Positions 1-10,592 of a DNA stretch of 64,000 bases are shown in pieces. The stretch spans positions 62,001 through 126,000 of the forward strand of contig NZ_MVIH01000006.1 of NCBI RefSeq assembly GCF_002086695.1, given 5' to 3'. How positions within the stretch are numbered: the stretch's first letter is position 1; each line of letters begins with the position of its first letter. The notes under the pieces were generated by a model. That model was not told the origin of the DNA. It did not search any database and saw only the letters and a program-made list of their open reading frames with translations. Position numbers and translations under genes: made by a program. This stretch comes from Mycolicibacterium rhodesiae. GTDB taxonomy: Bacteria; Actinomycetota; Actinomycetes; Mycobacteriales; Mycobacteriaceae.

Positions 1-1
1 C

Positions 2-3000
2 GGCCCCGGCGACATCCTCACCAGGCTCACCGCGCCGGTCATCCGCGGCCTCGGCATCGGCATCGTGCCCGCCGCCACCCGTGGCGGTCAGCGCAACCTG
101 TTCACCGTCGGCGCCGTGCCCGAGGTGGCCAAGCCGTGGTCGAGCTACGCGCCCTCGGTGGTCACCCTGCCCGACGGCTCGGTGAAGCTGTCGACGAAGT
201 TCACCCGGTTGACGGGTCGCTCGCCGATCCTGCTGGCGGGCATGACGCCGACCACCGTCGACGCCAAGATCGTCGCCGCCGCAGCCAACGCCGGGCACTG
301 GGCCGAACTCGCCGGTGGCGGCCAGGTCACCGAAGCCATCTTCGACAAGCGCGTCGCCGAGCTGGAGACGCTGCTCGAGCCGGGCCGCGCAATCCAGTTC
401 AACTCGCTGTTCCTGGACCCCTACCTGTGGAAGCTGCAGCTGGGCGGCAAGCGCCTGGTGCAGAAGGCGCGCCAGTCCGGTGCCCCGATCGACGGCGTCG
501 TGGTCAGCGCCGGCATCCCCGAGCTGGAGGAAGCCGTCGACCTCATCGACGAGCTGAACACGGTCGGCATCGCGCACGTGGTGTTCAAGCCGGGCACCGT
601 CGAGCAGATCCGCTCGGTCATCCGGATCGCCGCCGAGGTGCCCACCAAGCCGGTGATCGTCCACATCGAAGGCGGCCGCGCCGGCGGCCACCACTCCTGG
701 GAAGACCTCGACGACCTGCTGCTGGCGACCTACTCGGAGTTGCGCGGCCGCGCCAACATCACCGTCTGTGTCGGTGGCGGCATCGGCACGCCGGAGCGCG
801 CCGCGGAGTACCTGTCCGGCCGGTGGTCGGCTGTCTACGGTTACCCGCTGATGCCGGTCGACGGCATCCTGGTCGGCACCGCGGCGATGGCCTGCCTGGA
901 GGCGACCACCTCGCCCGCGGTCAAGCAGCTGCTGGTCGACACCGTGGGCACCGATCACTGGGTCGGGGCCGGAAAAGCCGTCAACGGCATGGCTTCCGGG
1001 CGCAGCCAGCTGGGCGCCGACATCCACGAGATCGACAACGCCGCCTCGCGCTGCGGCCGTCTGCTCGACGAGGTCGCCGGTGACGCCGAGGCCGTGGCGG
1101 CGCGCCGCGAGGAGATCATCGCCGCGATGGCCGTCACCGCCAAGCCGTACTTCGGCGATGTCGGCGAGATGACGTATCTGCAGTGGCTGCAGCGCTTCGT
1201 CGAGCTGTCCATCGGTGACGACGACTCCACGGCCGACACCAAGACCGACGACTCCCCGTGGCTCGACATCACCTGGCGGGACCGCTTCGCCGAGATGCTG
1301 CAGCGCGCGGAGGCCCGTCTCAACGCGAAAGACACCGGCCCGATCGAGACGCTGTTCGATGCGTCCACCGCGGACGGCGAGTGGCTGCTGGAGAACCCGG
1401 GCCAGGCTCTGGAGGCCCTGCAGGCTCGCTACCCCGACGCCGGGTCGGTGCTGCTGCACCCGGCCGATGTGCCGTTCTTCGTCCAGCTGTGCAAGACGCT
1501 GGGCAAGCCGGTCAACTTCGTCCCGGTCATCGACAAGGACGTGCGGCGCTGGTGGCGCAGTGACTCCCTGTGGCAGGCCCACGATGCCCGCTACACCGCC
1601 GACCAGGTGTGCGTGATTCCCGGCACCCAGGCCGTCGCGGGTATCACCCGGGTCGATGAGCCGGTCGGTGACCTGCTCGACCGCTTCGAGCAGGCCGCGG
1701 TCGACGAGGTGCTGGCCTCGGGCGCACAGCCTGAGCCCGTCGCCGCCCGGCTGCGGGTGCGCACCGACGCGACCGGGCCGCTGGCCATCGTGCTGGATTC
1801 GCCCGACGTGCTGTGGGCCGGTCGCACCGCCACCAACCCGGTACACCGCATCGCGGCGCCCTCGAATTGGCAAGTCCGCGATAACAATTCGGCAACCAAC
1901 CATGACACCGGGGCGCGCCTCGAGGTGGTTGCACCCGATCGGGTGGTGTTGAGTGTCCCGCTGTCGGGCACCTGGATCGACATCTCGTTCACCCTGCCCG
2001 CCACCGTCATTGACGGCGGCATGCCGGTCGTTCGCACCGAGGATGCTGCCACCGCCATGCGCGCAGTGCTGGCCATCGCCGCCGGGGTGGACGGACCCGA
2101 CGCGCTGCCGCCGGTCGTCAACGGCTCCACCACCGTCACCGTCGGCTGGGACCCCGAGCGGGTCGCCGATCACACCGGCGTCACCGCGACATTCGGTTCG
2201 CCGCTGGCGCCGACGCTGTCGATCGTTCCCGACGCGTTGGTCGGCCGCTGCTGGCCCGCGGTATTCGCCGCCATCGGCGGGGCAGCCACCGACTCCGGCT
2301 TCCCGGTCGTCGAGGGTCTGCTCAGCCTGGTGCATCTGGACCACGCGGCCCGCCTGCTGAAGCCGCTGCCCAAGGAACCGACCCAATTGACCGTCACCGC
2401 AACGGCTTCGGTCGCCACCGATACCGAGGTCGGCCGGGTCGTGCCGGTGACGGTGAACGTCACCGACGCCAGGGGCATGATCCTGGCGGTCCTCGAGGAG
2501 CGCTTCGCTATCCGCGGCCGCACCGGTGCCAAGGAGCTCACCGACCCGGTGCGCGCCGGGGGAGCGGTGTCGGAGAACGCCACCGACACCCCGCGCCGCC
2601 GTCGCCGCGACGTCACGATCGGTGCGCCGGTCGACATGCGTCCGTTCGCAGTGGTCTCCGGTGACCACAACCCGATTCACACCGACCAGGCCGCGGCGCT
2701 GCTGGCCGGGCTGGAATCGCCGATCGTGCACGGCATGTGGCTCTCGGCCGCTGCCCAGCACGTGGTCACCGCCACCGACGGCAAGCCCGCCCCGCCGGCC
2801 AAGCTGATCGGCTGGACCGCCCGCTTCCTGGGCATGGTCAAGCCCGGCGACGACATCGACTTCCGGGTCGATCGGGTCGGAATCGATTTGGGCGCTGAGG
2901 TTTTGGAGGTCACCGCCAAGATCGGTACCGACCTCGTGATGAGTGCGACCGCCCGGTTGGCCGCGCCGAAGACGGTGTACGCCTTCCCCGGTCAGGGCAT

Positions 3001-6000
3001 TCAGCACAAGGGCATGGGCATGGAGGTGCGGGCCCGGTCCAAGGCCGCCCGCAAAGTCTGGGACACCGCCGACAAGTTCACCCGCGACACGTTGGGCTTC
3101 TCGGTGCTGCACGTGGTCCGGGACAACCCGACCAGCCTGATCGCCTCCGGTGTGCACTACCAGCACCCCGAAGGTGTGCTCTATCTGACGCAGTTCACTC
3201 AGGTCGCGATGGCCACCGTCGCCGCCGCGCAGGTCGCCGAGATGCGTGAGCAGGGTGCATTCGTCGAGGGCGCGATCGCCTGCGGTCACTCGGTCGGTGA
3301 GTACACCGCGCTGGCATGCGTGTCCGGGGTGTATCCGTTGGAGGCGCTGCTGGAGGTGGTGTTCCACCGCGGCAGCAAGATGCACGACATCGTGCCGCGT
3401 GACGAGATGGGCCGTTCCAACTACCGCCTCGCCGCGATCCGCCCGTCGCAGATCGATCTTCCCGATGCCGACGTCACGGAGTTCGTGGCCGAGATCGCCG
3501 AGCGCACAGGGGAATTCCTGCAGATCGTGAACTTCAACCTGCGCGGCTCGCAGTATGCGATCGCCGGCACGGTGCGCGGTCTCGAGGCGCTGGAGGAAGA
3601 GGTCGAACGGCGTCGCGAAATCAGCGGCGGCAAGCGGTCGTTCATCCTGGTTCCCGGCATCGACGTGCCGTTCCACTCGGACGTGCTGCGGGTCGGCGTC
3701 GACGATTTCCGTCGCGCGCTGGAACGCGTCATGCCCGCCGATGCCGATCCGGCGTTGCTCATCGGGCGCTACATCCCGAACCTGGTGCCGCGGCCGTTCA
3801 CGCTGGATCGCGACTTCGTCCAGGAGATCCGGGATCTGGTTCCGGCCGAGCCGCTCGACGAGATCCTCGCCGACTACGACACCTGGCGTAACGAAAAGTC
3901 GCACGAGCTGTGCCGCAAGATCGTGATCGAGCTGCTGGCCTGGCAGTTCGCCAGCCCGGTCCGCTGGATCGAGACCCAGGACCTGCTGTTCATCGAAGAG
4001 GCTGCCGGCGGTCTCGGTGTCGAGCGCTTCGTCGAGATCGGCGTGAAGTCCGCGCCGACGGTGGCGGGCCTGGCCAGCAACACCTTGAAGTTGCCCGAAT
4101 ACGCCCACAGCACAGTGGAAGTGCTCAACTCCGAGCGTGACGCCGCCGTGCTGTTCGCCAGCGACGAGGATCCGGCCACCGACGATTCCGACGACGAACC
4201 GGTGGCACCCGCAGGCGAGGCGCCGGCCGAAGCCGTTGCGGTCGAGGCCGCCCCGGCAGCTGCGCCCGCGGCCGCACCGTCCGGTGGGCCCCGCCCTGAC
4301 GACATCGGATTCGACGCCGGTGACGCCACATTGGCGCTGATCGCGCTGAGCGCCAAGATGCGGATCGACCAGATCGAGCCGCTGGATTCGATCGAGTCGA
4401 TCACCGACGGCGCGTCCTCGCGGCGTAACCAGCTGCTGGTCGACCTCGGTTCGGAGCTGAACCTGGGTGCCATCGACGGTGCCGCCGAGGCGGATCTGGC
4501 GGCGCTGAAGGGTCAGGTCGCCAAGCTGGCGCGCACCTACAAGCCGTTCGGCCCGGTGCTCTCCGATGCGATCAACGATCAGCTGCGCACGGTGCTGGGC
4601 CCGTCCGGCAAACGCCCGGCCGCGATCGCCGAGCGGGTCAAGAAGACCTGGGAACTCGGCGACGGCTGGGCCAAGCACGTCACCGCCGAACTGGCTCTGG
4701 GCACCCGTGAGGGCAGCAGTGTGCGCGGTGGCGCACTCGGCGGCCTGCACGAGGGTGCGCTGGCCGATGCCGCCGCCGTGGACAAGGCGATCGACGCCGC
4801 GGTCGCCTCGGTGGCGGCCCGCAAGGGCGTCGCGGTGTCGTTGCCGTCGGCCGGCGGTGCCGCGGGCGGCGTGGTCGACTCGGCCGCGCTGACCGAGTTC
4901 GCCGAGACGGTGACCGGTCGCGACGGTGTGCTGGCGTCGGCTGCCCGGATGGTGCTGGGTCAGCTCGGTCTGGACAACCCGGTGACGGCCGCTCCCGCGG
5001 CCACCGACGCCGAACTCATCGACCTGGTCACCGCCGAACTCGGCTCGGACTGGCCGCGGTTGGTGGCCCCGGCGTTCGACGCCAAGAAGGCGGTGCTGCT
5101 CGACGACCGCTGGGCCAGTGCGCGCGAGGATCTGGTCAAGCTTTGGCTTGCCGACGAGGGCGATATCGACGCCGACTGGCTGGCGCTCTCGGAGCGCTTC
5201 GAGGGTGCCGGCAATGTCGTTGCCACCCAGGCCAACTGGTGGCAGGGCCGGGCCCTGGCGAGCGGGCGCAACATCCATGCGTCGCTGTTCGGCCGGATCG
5301 CCGCCGGCGCCGAGAACCCCGGCAAGGGTCACTACAGCGACGAGGTCGCGGTGGTCACCGGCGCGTCGAAGGGCTCGATCGCCGCATCGGTGGTGGCAGG
5401 CCTGCTCGACGGTGGCGCCACGGTGATCGCGACGACGTCCAAGCTCGACGACGACCGGCTGGCGTTCTACAAGGCGCTCTACCGCGACCACGCCCGCTAC
5501 GGCGCGTCGCTGTGGGTGGTCCCGGCCAACATGGCCTCCTACTCCGACATCGACGCGCTGGCGTCGTGGGTCGGTAGTGAGCAGACCGAAAGCCTTGGGC
5601 CGCAGTCGATTCACCTCAAGGACGCGCTGACCCCGACGCTGCTGTTCCCGTTTGCGGCGCCGCGGGTGGCCGGCGACCTGTCCGAGGCGGGCTCGCGCTC
5701 CGAGATGGAGATGAAGGTCCTGCTGTGGGCCGTCCAGCGGCTGATCGGTGGGCTGTCGTCAATCGGTGCCGAGCGGGACATCGCCTCACGTCTGCACGTC
5801 GTGCTGCCCGGTTCACCCAACCGCGGCATGTTCGGCGGTGACGGCGCCTACGGCGAGTCCAAGTCCGCGCTGGATGCGGTGGTCAACCGGTGGAGTGCGG
5901 AGACGTCGTGGGCGCAGCGGGTCAGCTTCGCGCACGCGTTGATCGGCTGGACCAAGGGCACCGGCCTGATGGGGCATAACGACGCCATCGTCGGTGCCGT

Positions 6001-8206
6001 CGAAGAGGCCGGCGTCACCACCTACAGCACCGAAGAGATGGCTGCGATGCTGCTCGACCTGTGCTCGGTGGAGGCCAAGGTCGCCTCGGCCAACGCCCCG
6101 CTGAAGGTCGACCTCACCGGTGGACTCGGCGACGTCAAGCTCGACATGGCCGAACTGGCCGCCAAGGCCCGGGAGGAGATGGCCAGCGAATCGGCGGATG
6201 CGGCTGCGTCCGCTGCGACGGCGGGCACCATCGCCGCCCTGCCGTCGCCGCCACGCGGCTACGTCGCGAACACCCCGCCGGCATGGGCCGACCTGGACGT
6301 CGACCCGGCCGACCTGGTGGTCATCGTCGGCGGCGCCGAACTGGGCCCGTACGGCTCGTCGCGCACCCGCTTCGAGATGGAGGTCGACAACGAGTTGTCG
6401 GCAGCCGGCGTGCTCGAATTGGCCTGGACCACCGGGCTTATCGGGTGGGAGGACGATCCCAAGCCGGGCTGGTACGACACCGCTACCGGTGAGATGGTCG
6501 ACGAGGCCGAACTGGTGGAGCGCTACCACGACGCCGTCGTGGAGCGTTGCGGCATCCGCGAATTCGTGGATGACGGCGCCATCGACCCCGATCACTCGTC
6601 ACCGCTGATGGTCAGCGTTTTCTTGGACAAGGACTTCAGCTTCGTGGTGTCCTCGGAGGCCGACGCTCGCGCGTTCGTGGAGTTCGACCCCGAGCACACC
6701 GTCGCCCGGCCGGTGCCGGACTCCGGTGACTGGGAGGTGATCCGCAAGGCGGGCACCGAGATTCGCGTGCCGCGCAAGACCAAGCTGTCGCGGACGGTGG
6801 GGGCGCAGATCCCGACCGGCTTCGACCCGACGGTCTGGGGCATCAGCCCGGACATGGCCAGCTCGATCGACCGGGTGGCGCTGTGGAACATCGTCGCCAC
6901 CGTCGACGCGTTCCTGTCGTCGGGGTTCACCCCGAACGAGCTGATGCGCTGGGTGCACCCCAGCCTGGTGGCGTCCACCCAGGGCACCGGTATGGGCGGT
7001 ATGACGTCGATGCAGACCATGTACCACGGCAACCTGATGGGCAAGGCCAAGCCGAACGACATCCTGCAGGAGGTCCTGCCGAACGTCGTTGCCGCGCATG
7101 TCATCCAGTCCTACGTCGGCAGCTACGGCTCGATGATCCACCCGGTCGGCGCGTGCGCCACCGCGGCGGTGTCGGTCGAGGAGGGCATGGACAAGATCCG
7201 CCTCGGCAAGGCCGAGCTGGTGGTCACCGGTGGCTTCGACGACATGACATTGGAAGCCGTCATCGGCTTCGGTGACATGGCGGCGACCGCCGAGACCGCC
7301 ACGATGCGGGCCAAGGGCATCAGTGACTCGAAGTTCTCCCGCGCCAACGATCGTCGCCGGCTGGGCTTCCTGGAGGCCCAGGGCGGCGGCACCATCCTGC
7401 TGGCGCGCGGCGACCTGGCACTGAAGATGGGTCTGCCGGTGCTGGCCGTGGTGGGCTACGCGCAGAGCTTCGGCGACGGCGTGCACACCTCGATCCCGGC
7501 TCCCGGACTCGGTGCGCTGGGCGCCGGTCGGGGCGGCAAGGATTCGCAGCTGGCCCGTTCACTGGCCAAGCTCGGAGTCGGCGCCGACGACATCGCGGTG
7601 ATCTCCAAGCACGACACCTCGACGCTGGCCAACGACCCCAACGAGACGGAGTTGCATGAGCGGCTGGCCGACTCGCTGGGCCGTGCGCCCGGGGCCCCGC
7701 TGTTCATCGTCAGCCAGAAGAGCCTGACCGGTCACGCCAAGGGCGGCGCGGCGGTCTTCCAGATGATGGGGCTCTGCCAGATCCTGCGTGACGGCGTCAT
7801 CCCGCCGAACCGCAGCCTGGACTGTGTCGACGACGAGCTGGCCACGTCCGGTCACTTCGTGTGGCCGCGCGAGACCCTGCGCCTGGGCGACAAGTTCCCG
7901 CTGAAGGCGGGTCTGGTCACCAGCCTCGGCTTCGGTCACGTGTCCGGTCTGATCGCGCTGGTGCATCCGCAGGCGTTCCTGGCCTCGCTGAACGAGCAGG
8001 AGCGGGCGGACTACACCAAGCGGGCGCACGAGCGGGTGCTGGCGGGTCAGCGGCGCCTGGCCTCGGCCATCGCCGGTGGACGGCCGATGTACGAGAAGCC
8101 TGCCGATCGCCGGTTCAACCATGACGAGCCGGAGAAGCGACAGGAGGCGGCGATGCTGCTCGACCCGGCCTCACGCCTGGGCGATGACGACGCCTACGTG
8201 CGATAA
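2..8206 (+). CDS. fas: Type I fatty acid synthase (FAS I), 5'-truncated by window edge
   Basis: This is the multidomain FAS I that makes acyl-CoA primers for phospholipids and mycolic acids. The reading frame is open from base 2, so the CDS is cut by the window edge. About 2734 residues are present against roughly 3070 in the M. tuberculosis protein, so the N-terminal acetyltransferase part is missing. Domains visible in order are an FMN enoyl reductase (about nt 200-1300), a MaoC-like dehydratase with GDHNPIH (nt 2660), a malonyl/palmitoyl transferase with the GHSVGE nucleophile motif (nt 3285), an Ala/Pro linker (nt 4200-4290), the ACP region (nt 4310-4560), a ketoreductase with TGASKGS (nt 5355), and a ketosynthase with the GACATA cysteine motif (nt 7150) and SLTGHAKGG (nt 7720). 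No phosphopantetheinyl transferase domain follows. That job falls to acpS, 9 nt downstream. Confidence 0.98.
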   Translation, partial: GPGDILTRLTAPVIRGLGIGIVPAATRGGQRNLFTVGAVPEVAKPWSSYAPSVVTLPDGSVKLSTKFTRLTGRSPILLAGMTPTTVDAKIVAAAANAGHWAELAGGGQVTEAIFDKRVAELETLLEPGRAIQFNSLFLDPYLWKLQLGGKRLVQKARQSGAPIDGVVVSAGIPELEEAVDLIDELNTVGIAHVVFKPGTVEQIRSVIRIAAEVPTKPVIVHIEGGRAGGHHSWEDLDDLLLATYSELRGRANITVCVGGGIGTPERAAEYLSGRWSAVYGYPLMPVDGILVGTAAMACLEATTSPAVKQLLVDTVGTDHWVGAGKAVNGMASGRSQLGADIHEIDNAASRCGRLLDEVAGDAEAVAARREEIIAAMAVTAKPYFGDVGEMTYLQWLQRFVELSIGDDDSTADTKTDDSPWLDITWRDRFAEMLQRAEARLNAKDTGPIETLFDASTADGEWLLENPGQALEALQARYPDAGSVLLHPADVPFFVQLCKTLGKPVNFVPVIDKDVRRWWRSDSLWQAHDARYTADQVCVIPGTQAVAGITRVDEPVGDLLDRFEQAAVDEVLASGAQPEPVAARLRVRTDATGPLAIVLDSPDVLWAGRTATNPVHRIAAPSNWQVRDNNSATNHDTGARLEVVAPDRVVLSVPLSGTWIDISFTLPATVIDGGMPVVRTEDAATAMRAVLAIAAGVDGPDALPPVVNGSTTVTVGWDPERVADHTGVTATFGSPLAPTLSIVPDALVGRCWPAVFAAIGGAATDSGFPVVEGLLSLVHLDHAARLLKPLPKEPTQLTVTATASVATDTEVGRVVPVTVNVTDARGMILAVLEERFAIRGRTGAKELTDPVRAGGAVSENATDTPRRRRRDVTIGAPVDMRPFAVVSGDHNPIHTDQAAALLAGLESPIVHGMWLSAAAQHVVTATDGKPAPPAKLIGWTARFLGMVKPGDDIDFRVDRVGIDLGAEVLEVTAKIGTDLVMSATARLAAPKTVYAFPGQGIQHKGMGMEVRARSKAARKVWDTADKFTRDTLGFSVLHVVRDNPTSLIASGVHYQHPEGVLYLTQFTQVAMATVAAAQVAEMREQGAFVEGAIACGHSVGEYTALACVSGVYPLEALLEVVFHRGSKMHDIVPRDEMGRSNYRLAAIRPSQIDLPDADVTEFVAEIAERTGEFLQIVNFNLRGSQYAIAGTVRGLEALEEEVERRREISGGKRSFILVPGIDVPFHSDVLRVGVDDFRRALERVMPADADPALLIGRYIPNLVPRPFTLDRDFVQEIRDLVPAEPLDEILADYDTWRNEKSHELCRKIVIELLAWQFASPVRWIETQDLLFIEEAAGGLGVERFVEIGVKSAPTVAGLASNTLKLPEYAHSTVEVLNSERDAAVLFASDEDPATDDSDDEPVAPAGEAPAEAVAVEAAPAAAPAAAPSGGPRPDDIGFDAGDATLALIALSAKMRIDQIEPLDSIESITDGASSRRNQLLVDLGSELNLGAIDGAAEADLAALKGQVAKLARTYKPFGPVLSDAINDQLRTVLGPSGKRPAAIAERVKKTWELGDGWAKHVTAELALGTREGSSVRGGALGGLHEGALADAAAVDKAIDAAVASVAARKGVAVSLPSAGGAAGGVVDSAALTEFAETVTGRDGVLASAARMVLGQLGLDNPVTAAPAATDAELIDLVTAELGSDWPRLVAPAFDAKKAVLLDDRWASAREDLVKLWLADEGDIDADWLALSERFEGAGNVVATQANWWQGRALASGRNIHASLFGRIAAGAENPGKGHYSDEVAVVTGASKGSIAASVVAGLLDGGATVIATTSKLDDDRLAFYKALYRDHARYGASLWVVPANMASYSDIDALASWVGSEQTESLGPQSIHLKDALTPTLLFPFAAPRVAGDLSEAGSRSEMEMKVLLWAVQRLIGGLSSIGAERDIASRLHVVLPGSPNRGMFGGDGAYGESKSALDAVVNRWSAETSWAQRVSFAHALIGWTKGTGLMGHNDAIVGAVEEAGVTTYSTEEMAAMLLDLCSVEAKVASANAPLKVDLTGGLGDVKLDMAELAAKAREEMASESADAAASAATAGTIAALPSPPRGYVANTPPAWADLDVDPADLVVIVGGAELGPYGSSRTRFEMEVDNELSAAGVLELAWTTGLIGWEDDPKPGWYDTATGEMVDEAELVERYHDAVVERCGIREFVDDGAIDPDHSSPLMVSVFLDKDFSFVVSSEADARAFVEFDPEHTVARPVPDSGDWEVIRKAGTEIRVPRKTKLSRTVGAQIPTGFDPTVWGISPDMASSIDRVALWNIVATVDAFLSSGFTPNELMRWVHPSLVASTQGTGMGGMTSMQTMYHGNLMGKAKPNDILQEVLPNVVAAHVIQSYVGSYGSMIHPVGACATAAVSVEEGMDKIRLGKAELVVTGGFDDMTLEAVIGFGDMAATAETATMRAKGISDSKFSRANDRRRLGFLEAQGGGTILLARGDLALKMGLPVLAVVGYAQSFGDGVHTSIPAPGLGALGAGRGGKDSQLARSLAKLGVGADDIAVISKHDTSTLANDPNETELHERLADSLGRAPGAPLFIVSQKSLTGHAKGGAAVFQMMGLCQILRDGVIPPNRSLDCVDDELATSGHFVWPRETLRLGDKFPLKAGLVTSLGFGHVSGLIALVHPQAFLASLNEQERADYTKRAHERVLAGQRRLASAIAGGRPMYEKPADRRFNHDEPEKRQEAAMLLDPASRLGDDDAYVR

Positions 8207-8215
8207 AGTCGCGCC

Positions 8216-8608
8216 GTGGCAATAGTCGGAGTGGGGATCGACGTCGTCTCCATCCCCGATTTCGCCGAGCAGGTCGACCAGCCGGGAACGGTGTTCGCGG
8301 AGACGTTCACGCCAGGTGAGCGCCGTGACGCCGCCGACAAGAGTTCGGTGGCGGCGCGGCACCTGGCGGCTCGGTGGGCCGCCAAGGAGGCTGTGATCAA
8401 GGCGTGGTCGGGCTCGCGCTTCGCGCAACGTCCGGTGCTGCCGGAGGGCATTCACCGCGACATCGAGGTCATCACCGATATGTGGGGCCGGCCCAAGGTC
8501 CGGCTGACCGGTGACATCGCCAAGCATCTGGCCGAGGTGACCATCCACGTGTCGCTGACGCATGAGGGTGACACCGCGGCGGCGGTGGCCATCCTGGAGA
8601 CCCTCTAA
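8216..8608 (+). CDS. acpS: Holo-[acyl-carrier-protein] synthase AcpS
   Basis: This 130-aa 4'-phosphopantetheinyl transferase moves phosphopantetheine from CoA to a serine of the FAS I ACP domain. The N-terminal GIDVVSIPDF contains the Mg-binding Asp of the family. WAAKEAVIKAW carries the WxxKEA signature. The length is normal for AcpS. It starts with GTG only 9 nt after the fas stop, so it is probably cotranscribed and translationally coupled. The same fas-acpS pair is Rv2524c-Rv2523c in M. tuberculosis, where FAS I lacks its own transferase domain. A long-spacer inverted repeat follows the stop codon. Confidence 0.96.
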   Translation: MAIVGVGIDVVSIPDFAEQVDQPGTVFAETFTPGERRDAADKSSVAARHLAARWAAKEAVIKAWSGSRFAQRPVLPEGIHRDIEVITDMWGRPKVRLTGDIAKHLAEVTIHVSLTHEGDTAAAVAILETL

Positions 8609-8610
8609 CC

Positions 8611-8670
8611 GCGAGCAGACGTAAAGAGGCCTGTTCCTTCGGCGTGTCGGACACTTTTGCGTCTGCTCGC
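8611..8670. repeat. Long-spacer inverted repeat after acpS
   Basis: Perfect 11-bp arms GCGAGCAGACG (8611-8621) and CGTCTGCTCGC (8660-8670) are separated by 38 nt. The element fills most of the gap between acpS and the M20 peptidase. It could act as a terminator or mRNA-end hairpin. No U tract follows, which is usual for mycobacterial terminators. Other elements of the same build lie at 24771-24833, 40321-40377 and 41295-41351. Confidence 0.6.
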
Positions 8671-8700
8671 CGACAATGGCGAGCGACTAACGTCGTCGGT

Positions 8701-10035
8701 ATGAGTGATCTCGTCGAACGCGTGCAGGCGGTGCTTCCCTCGGTGCGAGCCGACCTGGAGGATCTGGTCCGCATCCAATCGGTGTGGGCCGACCCGGCCC
8801 GGCGTGATGAGGTGCATCGCAGCGCCCGGGCGGTGGCCGATCTGTTGAGCAATGCGGGCTTCGCTCAGGTCGAGATCGTCGCCGAGGGCGGTGCCCCCGC
8901 GGTGATCGCGCACCATCCCGCGCCGCCCGGTGCGCCGACGGTGCTGCTGTACGCCCACCACGATGTCCAGCCCGAAGGTGAAGCATCGCAATGGGATTCG
9001 GATCCCTTTGAGCCGACTGAACGGGACGGGCGGCTCTACGGCCGGGGCACCGCCGACGACAAGGCCGGGATCGCCACCCATCTGGCGGCGTTCCGTGCGC
9101 ACGCGGGCAATCCGCCGGTCGGCGTCGCGGTGTTCGTCGAGGGGGAGGAGGAGTCCGGCTCGCCGTCGCTGGGCAGGCTGCTGGCCGCCCACAAGGACAA
9201 GCTGGCCGCCGATGTCATCGTGATCGCCGACTCGGACAACTGGACCTCCGAGATCCCGGCGCTGACAGTGTCATTGCGTGGACTGGCCGACTGCGTGGTC
9301 GAGGTCGCCACCCTGGACCACGGACTGCACTCGGGGCTGTGGGGCGGGGTGGTGCCCGACGCGCTCAGCGTCCTGGTCCGCCTGCTGGCCAGCCTGCACG
9401 ACGACGACGGCAACGTCGCCGTCGAGGGCCTGTACGAGACGAGCGCCGCGGACGTCGACCGCGGCCCGCAGTGGGTGCGGGCCGAGTCCGGGCTGCTCGA
9501 CGGGGTGCAGGAGATCGGCTCCGGCAGTGTGGCTCAACGCATGTGGGCCAAGCCGGCGATCACCGTCATCGGCATCGACACCACGCCGATCGCCAAGGCG
9601 TCGAACACGCTGACTCCGCGCGCCAGCGCGAAGGTCAGCATGCGGGTGGCGCCGGGCGGTGACGCGGCGGCCCATCTGCACGCGCTGCGACGCCACCTCG
9701 AGCAGCACGCGCCCTGGGGCGCGCACGTGAAGGTCATCCCCGGTGACGTCGGTCAGCCCTACGCGATCGACGCCAGCGGACCGGTCTACGACGCCGCCCG
9801 CGCCGCGTTCAAGGAAGCTTGGGGCGCCGACGTCGTCGACATGGGGATGGGCGGCTCGATTCCGTTCATCGCCGAGTTCGCCACCGCGTTCCCCGACGCC
9901 ACCATCCTCGTCACCGGTGTCGAGGACCCCGGCACGCAGGCGCACAGCATCAACGAAAGCCTGCATCTCGGGGTGCTGGAGCGCGCCGCCACCACCGAGG
10001 CGCTGCTGCTCGGGAAGCTGGGGGAGCCGACCTAG
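8701..10035 (+). CDS. M20 family metallopeptidase / dipeptidase
   Basis: This 444-aa zinc peptidase of the ArgE/DapE/CPG2 family is the orthologue by position of Rv2522c. The first metal motif is in HHDVQPEGE, the second in [10 protein letters not shown], and the catalytic Glu pair is in VEGEEESG. A lid/dimerisation domain follows (about residues 190-310), and a late metal-ligand His lies in [11 protein letters not shown] chose the ATG at 8701. An upstream in-frame GTG at 8644 falls inside the inverted repeat and would add 19 unlikely residues. The last 4 bp overlap the convergent bcp stop codon (CTAG). The family suggests a cytosolic dipeptide hydrolase, but the substrate is unknown. Confidence 0.9.
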   Translation: MSDLVERVQAVLPSVRADLEDLVRIQSVWADPARRDEVHRSARAVADLLSNAGFAQVEIVAEGGAPAVIAHHPAPPGAPTVLLYAHHDVQPEGEASQWDSDPFEPTERDGRLYGRGTADDKAGIATHLAAFRAHAGNPPVGVAVFVEGEEESGSPSLGRLLAAHKDKLAADVIVIADSDNWTSEIPALTVSLRGLADCVVEVATLDHGLHSGLWGGVVPDALSVLVRLLASLHDDDGNVAVEGLYETSAADVDRGPQWVRAESGLLDGVQEIGSGSVAQRMWAKPAITVIGIDTTPIAKASNTLTPRASAKVSMRVAPGGDAAAHLHALRRHLEQHAPWGAHVKVIPGDVGQPYAIDASGPVYDAARAAFKEAWGADVVDMGMGGSIPFIAEFATAFPDATILVTGVEDPGTQAHSINESLHLGVLERAATTEALLLGKLGEPT

Positions 10036-10505
10036 ACCGAGATATCCCGCCGCAGTTTGGCGACGTGGCCGGTGGCCTTGACGTTGTACTGTGCGACCTC
10101 GATCTTGCCCTTCTCATCGACCACGAACGTCGACCGGATGACGCCCTGGACGGTCTTGCCGTACATCTTCTTCTCGCCGTAGGCGCCCCACGCGGTGAGG
10201 ACCTTCTTGTCGGGATCCGACAGCAGGGGGAACGTCAGCTCGTCGCGCTCGGTGAACTTGGCCAGCTTCTCCGGCTTGTCGGGGGAGATGCCGACGACGT
10301 CGATGCCCGCGCCGTTGAGTTCGGCCAGGCTGTCCCGGAAGTCGCAGGCCTGCTTGGTGCAGCCGGGGGTCATCGCGGCCGGGTAGAAGTACACGATCAC
10401 CTTGCGGCCTTTGAAGTCGGACAGCTTCACGGTCTTTCCCTCGGCGTCCGGCAGGCTGAACGCCGGTGCTTTGTCGCCAACTTCGAGGCGTGCTGTGTCG
10501 GTCAC
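10032..10505 (-). CDS. bcp: Thioredoxin-dependent thiol peroxidase Bcp (peroxiredoxin)
   Basis: This 157-aa peroxiredoxin reduces H2O2 and organic hydroperoxides with thioredoxin as donor. The peroxidatic cysteine is Cys49 in TPGCTKQAC. Cys54, five residues on, is the resolving cysteine of the atypical two-Cys Bcp type. The thioredoxin-fold start [12 protein letters not shown] and the [13 protein letters not shown] segment fit the family. It is orthologous by position to Rv2521. The gene is convergent with the M20 peptidase, overlapping it by 4 bp, and divergent from the DUF3618 gene across 87 bp that must hold both promoters. Confidence 0.96.
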   Translation of the reverse strand: MTDTARLEVGDKAPAFSLPDAEGKTVKLSDFKGRKVIVYFYPAAMTPGCTKQACDFRDSLAELNGAGIDVVGISPDKPEKLAKFTERDELTFPLLSDPDKKVLTAWGAYGEKKMYGKTVQGVIRSTFVVDEKGKIEVAQYNVKATGHVAKLRRDISV

Positions 10506-10592
10506 CTAGTAGTCCCTTCATCCACCGGTGCATCGGGGTTGGCCCGGGTTGATCTAGGGTAGTTCGGCAGGGCGGCGATTTGGAGGACGGAA

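Noticed and set aside
136..1083. Long out-of-frame ORF inside fas
   Set aside because: Arg/Gly-rich shadow frame of high-GC coding DNA; the FAS I frame is unmistakable.
5813..6595. 260-aa antisense ORF inside fas
   Set aside because: No recognisable domain; composition is that of antisense GC-rich codons.
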